DNA of 64,000 nt from JAXGXQ01 sp040772685 (lineage in GTDB: Bacteria > Bacillota > Clostridia > Saccharofermentanales > UBA5734), in assembly GCA_040772685.1 (NCBI GenBank), contig JAXGXQ010000001.1, positions 620,001 to 684,000 of the forward strand, read 5' to 3'. A program made the position numbers and the translations under genes. The notes under the pieces were generated by a model, which had not been told where the DNA came from, searched no databases, and worked only from the letters and a program-made list of their open reading frames with translations. Shown here piece after piece: positions 43,457 to 51,055 of this stretch (position 1 is its first letter; each line of letters starts with the position of its first letter).

Positions 43457-44563
43457 TTATTTGGACTGTTCGGCAGCGATGGCTTCTTTGATACCAAGTT
43501 CATCAGACAGTTTCTTGTAGTCTTCGAAAGCATCGTGCAGGAATTTCTCAAATGTTTTCGCATCCTGATACATTACAGGCTGCAGCATATCCTGCATGGT
43601 TTTCTTGAATTCTTCGTCTTCAGTGATCTTTTTGAAGAGATCTTCGTAGTAAGCAACGATGTTGTCCGGCAGATCTTTCGGGCCGGCCATGCCTTTGACT
43701 GAACCCCAGGTGTTAAGGTTGATGCCTTGTTCGATCAGGGTCGGGACGTCCGGCATTGCAGGGTCACGCTCGTTCAGAGCGATACCGATAGCACGCAGCT
43801 TGCCTGATTTCAGGTGAGCAGCGAGGTCAGCAGGATGGCCGCCGCCGATATCAGCGTGACCGCCCAGCAGGGTTGTCATGGCCGGGCCTGTGCCTGAATG
43901 CGGGATTGGTGTCAGGTTGATACCGGTAACTTTGCCAATACCGCGCATGACAAAGTCAACTGAACCAGCAGCCGTTGAAGAAGCGGCGTTAATGGTCTTG
44001 TTGTTGTTCTTGGCGTCATCAATGACATCCTTCATGGTTTTGTAAGGTGATTCCGCAGGAACCGCGACGGCTACCGAGTGGATCGACAGGCGGGCGATAG
44101 GACGGAGCTGTTCAAAAGGCTTGTAATTGACAGGCTGGACATAAGGCATAACAAGTTCAGAGCCTGAGCCGAAAGCGATGGCCAGGGTATAGCCGTCCGG
44201 CTTGGAGTTAGCAACAAAGAGGTTACCGGTAACGCCGCCGCCGCCGGGTTTAAGAGCGATGGTCAGAGGCTGGTCACAGTATTTGCTCCAGACTTTTTCC
44301 ACTGCCCGGGCGAGCAGGTCGGATGAACCGCCGGCGCCGTAAGGGACGACGATGGTAATGCCTTCAGTTGGCTTCCAGGCATCTGCTGCGGTGGTGCCGG
44401 CTGTGGTTCCGGCTGTTGTACCGGCAGTAGTGCCGGCTGTTGTACCAGCTGTTGTGCCGGCGGTCGTCGTGGCTGTGCTTCCACAGGCAGTCAGAACCAG
44501 GGAGAAGATGATGGTTAATGCAATCATCATCACAGAAATCGCTTTTCTTTTTCCGAATTTCAT
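43457..44563 (-). CDS. tctC: tripartite tricarboxylate transporter substrate-binding lipoprotein TctC (copy 1)
   Basis: A 368-residue Bug-family binding protein. The signal peptide ends in lipobox LVLTACG (Cys27). Residues about 31-58 are a tandem TTAG repeat stalk. The folded part starts at EGITIVVPYGAGGSSDLLAR, the ligand-pocket loop, with KPGGGGVTGNLF and PIPHSGTGPAMTTLLGGH as further Bug motifs. Ligands of the family are dicarboxylates, tricarboxylates and sugar acids. AAAAGGAG precedes the ATG. About 84% identical (counted by eye) to copy 2 in the mature domain. It is third in tctBAC. Confidence 0.95.
   Translation of the reverse strand: MKFGKRKAISVMMIALTIIFSLVLTACGSTATTTAGTTAGTTAGTTAGTTAGTTAGTTAADAWKPTEGITIVVPYGAGGSSDLLARAVEKVWSKYCDQPLTIALKPGGGGVTGNLFVANSKPDGYTLAIAFGSGSELVMPYVQPVNYKPFEQLRPIARLSIHSVAVAVPAESPYKTMKDVIDDAKNNNKTINAASSTAAGSVDFVMRGIGKVTGINLTPIPHSGTGPAMTTLLGGHADIGGGHPADLAAHLKSGKLRAIGIALNERDPAMPDVPTLIEQGINLNTWGSVKGMAGPKDLPDNIVAYYEDLFKKITEDEEFKKTMQDMLQPVMYQDAKTFEKFLHDAFEDYKKLSDELGIKEAIAAEQSK
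44388..44473 (-). repeat. 12-bp tandem repeat encoding the TTAG stalk of TctC1
   Basis: In-frame 12-base units encode consecutive Thr-Thr-Ala-Gly blocks, six complete plus degenerate ends. Third-base differences between units show some age, but the repeat is regular enough to expand or shrink by slippage. Confidence 0.9.
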
Positions 44564-44670
44564 GAGGATCTCCTTTTCGTATTGGGTTTGGTTGTTTTTT
44601 TATGACACGTTAAACCATTTCAGATTTTACGTAGACATTATGGTTACGGGCTTATGATTCAGCGGGACAA

Positions 44671-46173
44671 TTAGAACTCTTTGTTGGCAGTTTGTTTTTT
44701 CTTTTTGCGGATGCTTGCAAACACCTGGTAAACCAGCAATAACGCAAAGAGGCCAAACAGTGTGCCAGAGATCGGGCGGGTAACAAATATACCGAAGGAA
44801 CCGCCAGACATCAGCAAAGACTGACGCATCGCGTTTTCTATCAGTGGCGTAAGGATGAATGCCATAAGCAGCGGACCGGTTTCGAACTTCAGCTTACGCA
44901 GGACGTAGCCGATAAGACCGAACGCCAGCATGGTCAGAACAGTCGTGATTTCGTTGTTGATGCTGTAAGCACCGATAACTGTGAACAGGATAATAATTGG
45001 TCCAAGTATTGAAAATGGCACTTTGAGCAGCTGCACCCAGACACCAACCATAGGCAGGTTGAGGATAATCAGCATTACGTTGCCAATGTACATGGAGGCG
45101 ACAACGCCCCAGAAAAGCTCTGGATGATCGGTAATCAGGAACGGGCCCGGGGTAATGCCCTGAACCATCAGCGCTGCGAAGATCATCGCTACTGAGGCAT
45201 TACAGGGTATACCAAGTGTTAAAAGAGGAATAAAGGAAGAGCTTGAAGCAGCATTGTTAGCTGATTCCGGTCCTGCTACTCCGGCGATAGAACCGTGACC
45301 GAACTCTTCCGGTTTTTTTGACATTTTGCGTTCAATTGAATAAGAAGCCAGCGAGGAAATAACAGCGCCGCCGCCGGGGATAATACCGGCGAAGAAGCCG
45401 ATCAATGTGCCGCGGACAATCGGCATGCGGGCTTCTGCCCATTCCTTGCCTGTCATAAACAGGCGACCGATCTTCTTAGTGACAAACTCATTTTCATTTT
45501 GCTCTTCAAGGGTGATCAGAATTTCACTTAATCCGAACAAACCCATTGCCAGGGTAACGAAGTCGAAACCGTCCTGCAGCCAGATCTGACCGAAGGTAAA
45601 GCGTTCCGCGCCGGAAACCGGGTCGATGCCAACGTTAGCCAGGAAAATACCTGTCATCAGCATCAGCATGCCTTTTATCGGGGAGTCGCCAGTCAGGAAG
45701 ACTGCCAGCAGCAGACCGAGCAACATCAATGAAAAATACTCAGGGGGACCAAAACGCAGAGCAAAGTTAGCCAGCGGCGGTGCCATGAAAGTAAGGCCGA
45801 TAACGCCGAAGGTGCCGGCGATAAAAGAGCCGATGGCCGCAACAGACAATGCCGCGCCGGCTCGCCCTTGCTTAGCCATTTCATAACCATCGATAGCTGT
45901 AACAACTGAAGCTGCCTCACCGGGAATCTTCAACAGAATGGAGGTGGTTGAGCCTCCATACATGGCTCCGTAGTAAATACCAGCCAGGAAAATGATCGAG
46001 GTGGTAGGTTCGGGGAAACTATAAACAACCGGCAGCAAAAGAGAAATCGTCGCCGCAGGCCCTAAACCCGGCAGAACGCCAACTGCTGTACCGAGCAAGC
46101 AGCCAAGCAATGCGAATAACAGGTTATAACCTGATAAAGCCACTTGAAAGCCGGAAATAATTCCTTCAAACAT
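44671..46173 (-). CDS. tctA: tripartite tricarboxylate transporter large membrane protein TctA
   Basis: A 500-residue polytopic protein with about 11-12 helices. The signature GTAVGVLPGLGPAATISLLLP near residue 30 and its inverted partner FAGIIPGGGAVISSLASY mark the two pseudo-symmetric halves that bind substrate and sodium or protons. KIPGEAASVVTAIDGYEMAKQG is also diagnostic. It works with TctB and TctC for secondary uptake of carboxylates. It starts 18 bases after tctB and is followed by tctC. Confidence 0.96.
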   Translation of the reverse strand: MFEGIISGFQVALSGYNLLFALLGCLLGTAVGVLPGLGPAATISLLLPVVYSFPEPTTSIIFLAGIYYGAMYGGSTTSILLKIPGEAASVVTAIDGYEMAKQGRAGAALSVAAIGSFIAGTFGVIGLTFMAPPLANFALRFGPPEYFSLMLLGLLLAVFLTGDSPIKGMLMLMTGIFLANVGIDPVSGAERFTFGQIWLQDGFDFVTLAMGLFGLSEILITLEEQNENEFVTKKIGRLFMTGKEWAEARMPIVRGTLIGFFAGIIPGGGAVISSLASYSIERKMSKKPEEFGHGSIAGVAGPESANNAASSSSFIPLLTLGIPCNASVAMIFAALMVQGITPGPFLITDHPELFWGVVASMYIGNVMLIILNLPMVGVWVQLLKVPFSILGPIIILFTVIGAYSINNEITTVLTMLAFGLIGYVLRKLKFETGPLLMAFILTPLIENAMRQSLLMSGGSFGIFVTRPISGTLFGLFALLLVYQVFASIRKKKKQTANKEF

Positions 46174-46191
46174 GTTTGCTTTCTTCCTTCC

Positions 46192-46662
46192 TTAAAATCC
46201 TAAAGGTCCTTTCGGCACGAAGACGCGCAGCAGCTGCACAAAGACATAGTAGACAGAAATTGTGGATATAAATCCGATCAACAGGATTTTCCACCATTTT
46301 TCACGGACCAGAACTATCTGCCAGACTACCATGAATACAAATGTGGCCAGCACGTAGCCGAGAGGGTCAATCAGCAGTGCATAAGCCAGGCTGATCAGCA
46401 TCGCCAGCAACGGCTGCTTCCAGATGCCATTCGCCCAGAGCGGCTCCGAAACCGGTTTTTTGCCAATGGTGTTAACCAGTACCCAGATTAAGGCGATTAA
46501 AGCTATGCCAGCGCCGCTGATCAGCGGGACAAAGCCGGAACCTGGTTTGGAAAACGAACCAAAGTTTAAAAACCTGTAGCTGTACTGAATGATGTAAACT
46601 CCAAACAGAAAAAACACTACACCACTAATGATTTCCTGCCGGGTTACCTTCTCCTCATTCAT
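46192..46662 (-). CDS. tctB: tripartite tricarboxylate transporter small membrane protein TctB
   Basis: A 156-residue protein with four predicted helices, the size and pattern of TctB. FGSFSKPGSGFVPLISGAG after the first helix is the family motif. ATG 46662 follows AAAGGAGGAACAAGA exactly; a TTG six codons upstream is rejected because it overlaps the ribosome site. It is the first gene of the importer-transketolase operon and lies behind a promoter and palindrome shared with tctC2. Confidence 0.92.
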   Translation of the reverse strand: MNEEKVTRQEIISGVVFFLFGVYIIQYSYRFLNFGSFSKPGSGFVPLISGAGIALIALIWVLVNTIGKKPVSEPLWANGIWKQPLLAMLISLAYALLIDPLGYVLATFVFMVVWQIVLVREKWWKILLIGFISTISVYYVFVQLLRVFVPKGPLGF

Positions 46663-46772
46663 TCTTGTTCCTCCTTTCAAATATCTGTTAATTTGATGCG
46701 ATATTACGGGGGGTTACAATATTGTTTCTGCTTCAAAAAAAGGCAGAAAACTATTCCCAATATACCAAATTT

Positions 46773-46826
46773 AACTGATATATCAGATCGCATTTAAAAG
46801 ATAGCATCATAGCCGTAATTAGTCAA
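46773..46826 (-). promoter_or_regulatory. promoter and GntR operator of the tctBAC-transketolase operon
   Basis: On the minus strand TTGACT (46821-46826), then exactly 17 bases, then TATCTT (46798-46803). Ten bases beyond it lies the palindrome ACTGATATATCAGAT, core 46776-46785, placed over the predicted transcript start. The 16 bases CAACGGATTGACTAAT around the -35 and ATGCGATCTG before the palindrome are identical at the tctC2 promoter. Confidence 0.8.
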
Positions 46827-47066
46827 TCCGTTGCTTTTAACCAAATAAGAGCGGCTGTTTTTGTCGTATCTGTTGATAGTAATGGAAAATAAATGTTTGT
46901 CAAATTTGTTTTTGACCGTAAACGCTTGCAAACAAACCAATTGTTAAAACAGCTGTTCAGATGCTAACAGTTAGCTGTTAACTACTAAAAGTTGTCAGGT
47001 AAACAGCAGTGTGCCTCAATTGTAAGCTTCTGATTGACGTCTTAATAATTGAATGCTAAAGTTGAG

Positions 47067-47097
47067 TTGACATCTGATATACCAGTTAAAACATACT
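47067..47097 (+). promoter_or_regulatory. promoter with GntR operator before the aldolase gene
   Basis: TTGACA at 47067-47072 is a perfect -35. The palindrome TGATATACCA (47075-47084) lies directly behind it, inside the spacer, and CATACT at 47092 is the nearest -10 (19 bases). A repressor there would block the promoter. Confidence 0.65.
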
Positions 47098-47187
47098 TCT
47101 GCCCCCGCTGTTTGAACGTTATTATTATATCGTAATACGGCAGCTCCTGAAACACTAAAACCAGCAAATTCAAGGAGGATCAATTCT

Positions 47188-47946
47188 ATGTCTATCAAAG
47201 AAAAACTTGCTTCCGGTCAAAATGTTTACGGTACCATGATTCGCTTGCAGCGCAATCCGGCAATTTCATTTTTTGCACAAAACGCCGGCCTGGATTTCCT
47301 GCTCTATGACTGCGAGCACGGCTCGTATAATTTTGAAACCCTGCACGATATCTTTGTCACCGGCAACGCCATGGGATTCGACAGCTTTGTCCGCGTGGCA
47401 GAACTCAGCAAAGACTGGATTTCACGTGCACTGGATTGCGGCGCTACCGGCATAATGGTGCCGATGACCGAAACCGCTGAACAGGCGAAAGAAATTGTGA
47501 AGTGGGCAAAATTTACACCTGTCGGCGATCGCGGCTATGGCAGCGGCCTGGCTCACTCCAATTACAAAGGCGGCGGCAAGCATGTTGACGTTATGGCCAC
47601 CCAGAACAACCGAGTTGTTGTTATCGCCCAGATTGAAACCGGCCTCGCAGTTGAAAACGCTGACGCGATTGCCGCTACTGAAGGCATCGACGTTCTGCTG
47701 ATCGGTCCTAATGACCTTTCAATTTCACTCGGGATTCCCGGCGACCTGATGAATCAGATCGAAATTGACGCTATCGCCAAAGTTGCCGCAGCCTGTAAGA
47801 AACATGGCAAGGCTTTTGGTCTCCATGCCGGCGCCAAAATGCATGAAATCTTCAAGGATGACGAACAATTCCGGATGCTCTCCACTGACTTGGACCTTCT
47901 GGCCAGCGGTTTTAAGAACATCAAGGAAACACTCGAACAGATCTAA
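47188..47946 (+). CDS. HpcH/HpaI family aldolase (2-keto-3-deoxy acid aldolase type)
   Basis: A 252-residue class II pyruvate aldolase. The general-base histidine is in YDCEHGSYN (His44). Metal ligands are the glutamate of AQIETG and the aspartate of GPNDLSISLG, with the GDRGYGSGLAHSNY loop expected in the family. Members split 2-keto-3-deoxy sugar acids or 4-hydroxy-2-oxoacids to pyruvate and an aldehyde. AAGGAGGATCAATTCT precedes the ATG. It diverges from the tct operon and shares its operator, so it is probably in the same pathway. Confidence 0.92.
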   Translation: MSIKEKLASGQNVYGTMIRLQRNPAISFFAQNAGLDFLLYDCEHGSYNFETLHDIFVTGNAMGFDSFVRVAELSKDWISRALDCGATGIMVPMTETAEQAKEIVKWAKFTPVGDRGYGSGLAHSNYKGGGKHVDVMATQNNRVVVIAQIETGLAVENADAIAATEGIDVLLIGPNDLSISLGIPGDLMNQIEIDAIAKVAAACKKHGKAFGLHAGAKMHEIFKDDEQFRMLSTDLDLLASGFKNIKETLEQI

Positions 47947-47967
47947 TCGCTCAAGCGGCCAATAAGG

Positions 47968-47999
47968 AGAGCCACAGCAATTTGCGCTGTGGCTCTTTT
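47968..47999 (+). terminator. terminator of the aldolase gene
   Basis: A perfect 11-bp stem AGAGCCACAGC / GCTGTGGCTCT with a 7-base loop, ending in TTTT. It is 21 bases after the stop. Confidence 0.9.
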
Positions 48000-48035
48000 G
48001 TTTCCAAAATATTTTTGTTTATTATGTGTTTAAAT

Positions 48036-48836
48036 TTATTTTGCGGAGTTTGCTTTTTCGTCCCAGGAATAGCCCGGGTTTTGCACGCAGAATTTTGCGC
48101 CAGATATTTCAATGGCGCTGCCATTCATATAATCTGCTGCCGGTGACGAGATAAAAACTATTGGTTTGGCCAGGTCTTCAGCTGTTCCAAGCCTTCGCAT
48201 CGCGATATTAGCCACTAGCTTTTCGCGGCTGATTGTCGCGTATATGTTCTTAGTCATTTCAGTTTCAATCTGGCCGGGAATATAAGCAACCACTCTAATT
48301 CCATAAGCAGCAAGCTCGCCCGCATAAGTACGGGTCAAACTTAGTACAGCGGATTTGCAGGCAGAATAGAGCCCGCGGCCGGCATTTGGAATTACAGCCG
48401 AAAAAGATGAAGCATTGACAATCACGCCGCCCCGGCCTTTCATCAGGCGGGCTGCTTCATTGCTGCCGATAATAAATGATTTCAAATTGATATCAGCAAG
48501 AAACTGGTAATCATCTTCATCGTATTCAGTCAAAGATTTGATTATATTGGCGCCGGCATTGTTTACCCAGATATCAATCGGCCCCAACGCTTCGCTCACG
48601 GCAGCAGCGAATGCTTCAACATCTTTCTTGAGTGTAACATCACAAGTACGATAAAAAAGCTGCTCTGCGAAACCTTCCCGGCGGAAGATTTCCGCTGCTG
48701 CAGTCAGTTTTTCTGCACTTCGGCCGCAGATCGCAACTTTCGCGCCTTCACGCGCATACTCCAAAGCGGCTGCCAGACCAATGCCGCTGCCGCCACCGGT
48801 AATTACAACTACTTTTTCACTTAGTCCCAGATTCAT
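48036..48836 (-). CDS. SDR family oxidoreductase (GntR locus)
   Basis: A 266-residue classical SDR. TGGGSGIGLAAA is the cofactor loop and CGRSAEKL after the second strand fits NADP preference. NNAGAN, SSFSAVIPNAGRG and YSACKSA give the Ser, Tyr and Lys residues. GAGGAG before ATG 48836 places the start inside the end of gntR (20-base overlap); a much longer frame is rejected. It probably oxidises or reduces a hydroxyl of the imported acid or its product. It is the last gene after gntR. Confidence 0.9.
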   Translation of the reverse strand: MNLGLSEKVVVITGGGSGIGLAAALEYAREGAKVAICGRSAEKLTAAAEIFRREGFAEQLFYRTCDVTLKKDVEAFAAAVSEALGPIDIWVNNAGANIIKSLTEYDEDDYQFLADINLKSFIIGSNEAARLMKGRGGVIVNASSFSAVIPNAGRGLYSACKSAVLSLTRTYAGELAAYGIRVVAYIPGQIETEMTKNIYATISREKLVANIAMRRLGTAEDLAKPIVFISSPAADYMNGSAIEISGAKFCVQNPGYSWDEKANSAK

Positions 48837-49524
48837 TCTCAGTCTCCTCAGCTTGATTGTTTTTGTCCTTAAAAACGAATACGGCGACACGGCGAATATG
48901 TTTACGCATTGCTTCTTCAGCACGGTTAGCGTCACGTTCCCGGATAGCCTCGAGAATAGCCAGGTGCTCAGCGTGATCATGCTCGGGAGCCAGTTTCGGC
49001 AAGTTCATGTTGACGGTGCGCATTGATTTATCAATTGAGCGCATATTCCCCAACAATCCCAACAGGTAATTATTACGTGAGGCAGAACGCAAAATTTGAT
49101 GAAACAGATCATTTCCTTCACTGATCAGCTGCCGGTCTTCCTTATTGCCAAGCTCAATAAGGCGGCCAACCTCTGTCAAAGCCGCTGTCATTTGAGCGAT
49201 TTCAGCATCGGTAGCTTTAATGGCTGCATAATAAGCAGCTGTCCCTTCCAGCGAGCTGCGGATAAAAGTGACTTCCTCCATGTTAGTTTTGGACATTGGC
49301 GAAATGTAGGAACCTTTTCGAGGAATCGAATAAATTAATCCTTCAGCCTGAAGAATGCGAAAAGCTTCTTTTACAGGGGTTGTACTGACGTTAAGCATCT
49401 GACTGACGTATCTTTCGCTGATAGTCTGGTTCCCTTTCAGTTCACCCTTAAGGATCATGACACGGACAATGTCAGCTACTTGTTCACGTATAGGTAAAGA
49501 CTGGACAATCATATTTTGCGGCAA
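48817..49524 (-). CDS. GntR family transcriptional regulator (FadR/FCD subfamily)
   Basis: A 235-residue regulator. The N-terminal winged helix includes PIREQVADIVRVMILKGEL and VSQMLNVSTTPVKEAFRIL. The C-terminal FCD helical domain carries the metal/ligand histidines in LFHQILRSASRNN and HDHAEHLAILEAI. FCD regulators commonly bind TGGTATACCA-like palindromes and respond to sugar acids or carboxylates. The start is uncertain: TTG 49524 has AAGGG 14 bases upstream, while ATG 49512 has none. It overlaps the SDR gene. It is the obvious controller of the repeated palindrome in this locus. Confidence 0.92.
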   Translation of the reverse strand: MPQNMIVQSLPIREQVADIVRVMILKGELKGNQTISERYVSQMLNVSTTPVKEAFRILQAEGLIYSIPRKGSYISPMSKTNMEEVTFIRSSLEGTAAYYAAIKATDAEIAQMTAALTEVGRLIELGNKEDRQLISEGNDLFHQILRSASRNNYLLGLLGNMRSIDKSMRTVNMNLPKLAPEHDHAEHLAILEAIRERDANRAEEAMRKHIRRVAVFVFKDKNNQAEETENESGTK

Positions 49525-49551
49525 TTACATCAACAACCCTTTCGAAAATAT

Positions 49552-49589
49552 CCGGGGCGTGATCTGTTTATTTTCAGGCCACGCCCCGG
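49552..49589 (-). terminator. terminator after tctC2
   Basis: A perfect 10-bp stem CCGGGGCGTG / CACGCCCCGG with an 18-base loop, followed on the minus strand by ATATTTTC. It separates tctC2 from gntR and shares its GC arm with the hairpin after tctC1. Confidence 0.75.
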
Positions 49590-49608
49590 TAACATAAGCA
49601 GCAGATGA

Positions 49609-50733
49609 TTATTTGGTTGTGGTCGGTTTGGCTTGCTCAGCAGCAATTGCTTCCTTAATGCCAAGTTCGTCAGACAGTTTCTTGTAGTCTTCAAAAGCGT
49701 CATGGAGGAATTTATCAAATGTCTTGGCATCCTGATACAGAACTGGCTGCAGCATATCCTGCATGGTCTTCTTGAATTCTTCGTCTTCGCAAATTTCTTT
49801 GAACAGTTTTTCGTAATAAGCAACGATTTCGTCCGGCAGGCCGATCGGGCCGGCTACGCCTTTAACAGAACCCCAGGTTGCGAGATCAATGCCTTGCTCT
49901 TTCAGAGTAGGAACATCGGGCAGAGCCGGGTCACGCTCAGGCAGAGCAATACCGAGGGCACGCAGTTTGCCGGATTTCAGGTGAGCAGCGATTTCAGCCG
50001 GGTGGCCGCCGCCGAAGTCAGTGTGGCCGGCCAGCAGTGTTGTGGTGGCAGGTCCGCCGCCTGAATGCGGGATCGGGGTGACATTGATGCCGGCACGTTT
50101 GCCGATACCGCGCATAACAAAGTCAACAGAGCCGGCAGCAGTTGAGTTGGCTGCTGTGAGTGTTTTATTGTTGTTTTTGGCGTCATCAACGAGGTCTTTC
50201 ATTGTTTTATAGGGAGAGTTTTCCGGCACCGCCACTGCCACAGAGTGGATTGAGATGCGGGCGATCGGGCGCAGCTGTTCAAAAGGTTTGTACTGAACAG
50301 GCTGCACGTAAGGCATAACGAGTTCAGAACCGGAACCAAAGCCGATGGCGATTGTATAGCCGTCAGGTTTAGCATTGGCAACAAACAGGTTGCCGGTAAC
50401 ACCGCCGCCGCCGGGTTTGACAGCAACTGTCAGGGGCTGGTCACAATGCTTTGACCATACTTTTTCAACTGCACGGGCGAGCAGGTCAGTTGAACCGCCT
50501 GCGCCGTAAGGCACGATCATGGTGATGCCTTCTTTAGGCTCCCAGGTTTTGGCAGCTGTTGTGGTAGCAACAGTTGTGCCGGCTGTAGTGCCTGCTGTGG
50601 TACCGGCTGTGGTGCCGGCTGTTGTTGCCGCTGTGGTTGTCGCGGTTGAACCGCAGGCAGCCAAAACCAGGGACATAATGACTAACAGGGCGATCATCAT
50701 TACAGAAAAGGTCTTTCTCTTTCCGGAATTCAT
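49609..50733 (-). CDS. tctC: tripartite tricarboxylate transporter substrate-binding lipoprotein TctC (copy 2)
   Basis: A 374-residue Bug-family lipoprotein with lipobox LVLAACG (Cys27), a Thr-rich stalk of TTAG units (residues about 30-62) and a folded part starting EGITMIVPYGAGGSTDLLAR. It is about 84% identical, by eye, to TctC1 over the mature part, with changes clustered around PIPHSGGGPATTTLLAGH and the surface. It has no tctA or tctB of its own here and probably feeds the neighbouring TctAB. GAGAAGGAGATACTGTT precedes the ATG. Its promoter is a near-copy of the tctB promoter. Confidence 0.95.
   Translation of the reverse strand: MNSGKRKTFSVMMIALLVIMSLVLAACGSTATTTAATTAGTTAGTTAGTTAGTTVATTTAAKTWEPKEGITMIVPYGAGGSTDLLARAVEKVWSKHCDQPLTVAVKPGGGGVTGNLFVANAKPDGYTIAIGFGSGSELVMPYVQPVQYKPFEQLRPIARISIHSVAVAVPENSPYKTMKDLVDDAKNNNKTLTAANSTAAGSVDFVMRGIGKRAGINVTPIPHSGGGPATTTLLAGHTDFGGGHPAEIAAHLKSGKLRALGIALPERDPALPDVPTLKEQGIDLATWGSVKGVAGPIGLPDEIVAYYEKLFKEICEDEEFKKTMQDMLQPVLYQDAKTFDKFLHDAFEDYKKLSDELGIKEAIAAEQAKPTTTK
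50548..50646 (-). repeat. 12-bp tandem repeat encoding the Thr-rich stalk of TctC2
   Basis: In-frame 12-base units encode TTAG blocks (four regular, flanked by TTAA/TTVA variants). It matches the stalk of TctC1 in type but has fewer regular units. Confidence 0.88.
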
Positions 50734-50850
50734 AACAGTATCTCCTTCTCTTTCCTTTGTTTCGGGTATTTTTGTACCGATGCTTTTGACTGCCTGAGAG
50801 GCACTCTGCTTCCCTCCTCCTTACATCGGCACGCCTGATTAAATACAAGC

Positions 50851-50910
50851 TGGTATAACTGGTATACCAGATCGCATTTCCAAGATATCACCATCTTACA
50901 TATTAGTCAA
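50851..50910 (-). promoter_or_regulatory. promoter and GntR operator of tctC2
   Basis: On the minus strand TTGACT (50905-50910), exactly 17 bases, then TATCTT (50882-50887). Beyond it is the perfect palindrome TGGTATACCA (50860-50869), and a further half-site TGGTATAAC at 50851-50859. Layout and much of the sequence match the tctB promoter. Confidence 0.8.
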
Positions 50911-51020
50911 TCCGTTGCATATCGCTAAAAATACACCCGTTGCTTTGTGGAAAACGCATAAGAGTTTTGTTCAAAGCTTACCATGTTAAAATATTAATTT
51001 TTCCGAGAATTATTGGCTGA

Positions 51021-51049
51021 TTGACTGTAAATAATGGCAATGATACTGT
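51021..51049 (+). promoter_or_regulatory. promoter of the PH-domain gene pair, predicted leaderless
   Basis: TTGACT (51021-51026), a 17-base spacer and TACTGT (51044-51049). Transcription should start about 6-7 bases later, at or next to the ATG at 51056. No ribosome site is present before that ATG. Confidence 0.5.
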
Positions 51050-51055
51050 AGCAAT

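Larger units (their letters stand above)
46663..47187. promoter_or_regulatory. divergent control region between tctB and the aldolase gene
   Basis: A 525-base AT-rich region with no credible gene. It carries the tctB promoter with its operator and a half-operator near 46758-46770, then the aldolase promoter with a third palindrome near 47075. The middle part, 46830-47060, shows only AT-rich sequence with scattered short repeats. Confidence 0.7.
50734..51055. promoter_or_regulatory. divergent region between tctC2 and the PH-domain genes
   Basis: A 322-base gene-free region. The tctC2 leader (about 140 bases) is unusually structured: GTACCGATG (50774-50782) pairs with CATCGGCAC (50824-50832), enclosing a smaller TGCC-5-GGCA hairpin and a stray GGAGGAGGGAAG. 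The tctC2 promoter-operator and the PH-gene promoter complete it. Confidence 0.6.

Noticed and set aside
44388..44473. Regular 12-bp repeats that could suggest a CRISPR array
   Set aside because: The units are too short, have no spacers and are in frame with a lipoprotein stalk.
40431..50733. Assignment to the sulfo-transketolase, sulfo-transaldolase or apiose pathways
   Set aside because: A split transketolase or transaldolase alone is not enough. No kinase, sulfo-sugar isomerase or sulfonate export gene was seen, so the substrate is left open.
50534..50848. A 104-residue frame overlapping the tctC2 leader
   Set aside because: Different frame from tctC2, basic His/Tyr-rich composition from the Thr repeat, and no ribosome site. 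The GGAGGAGG in the leader does not precede its start.
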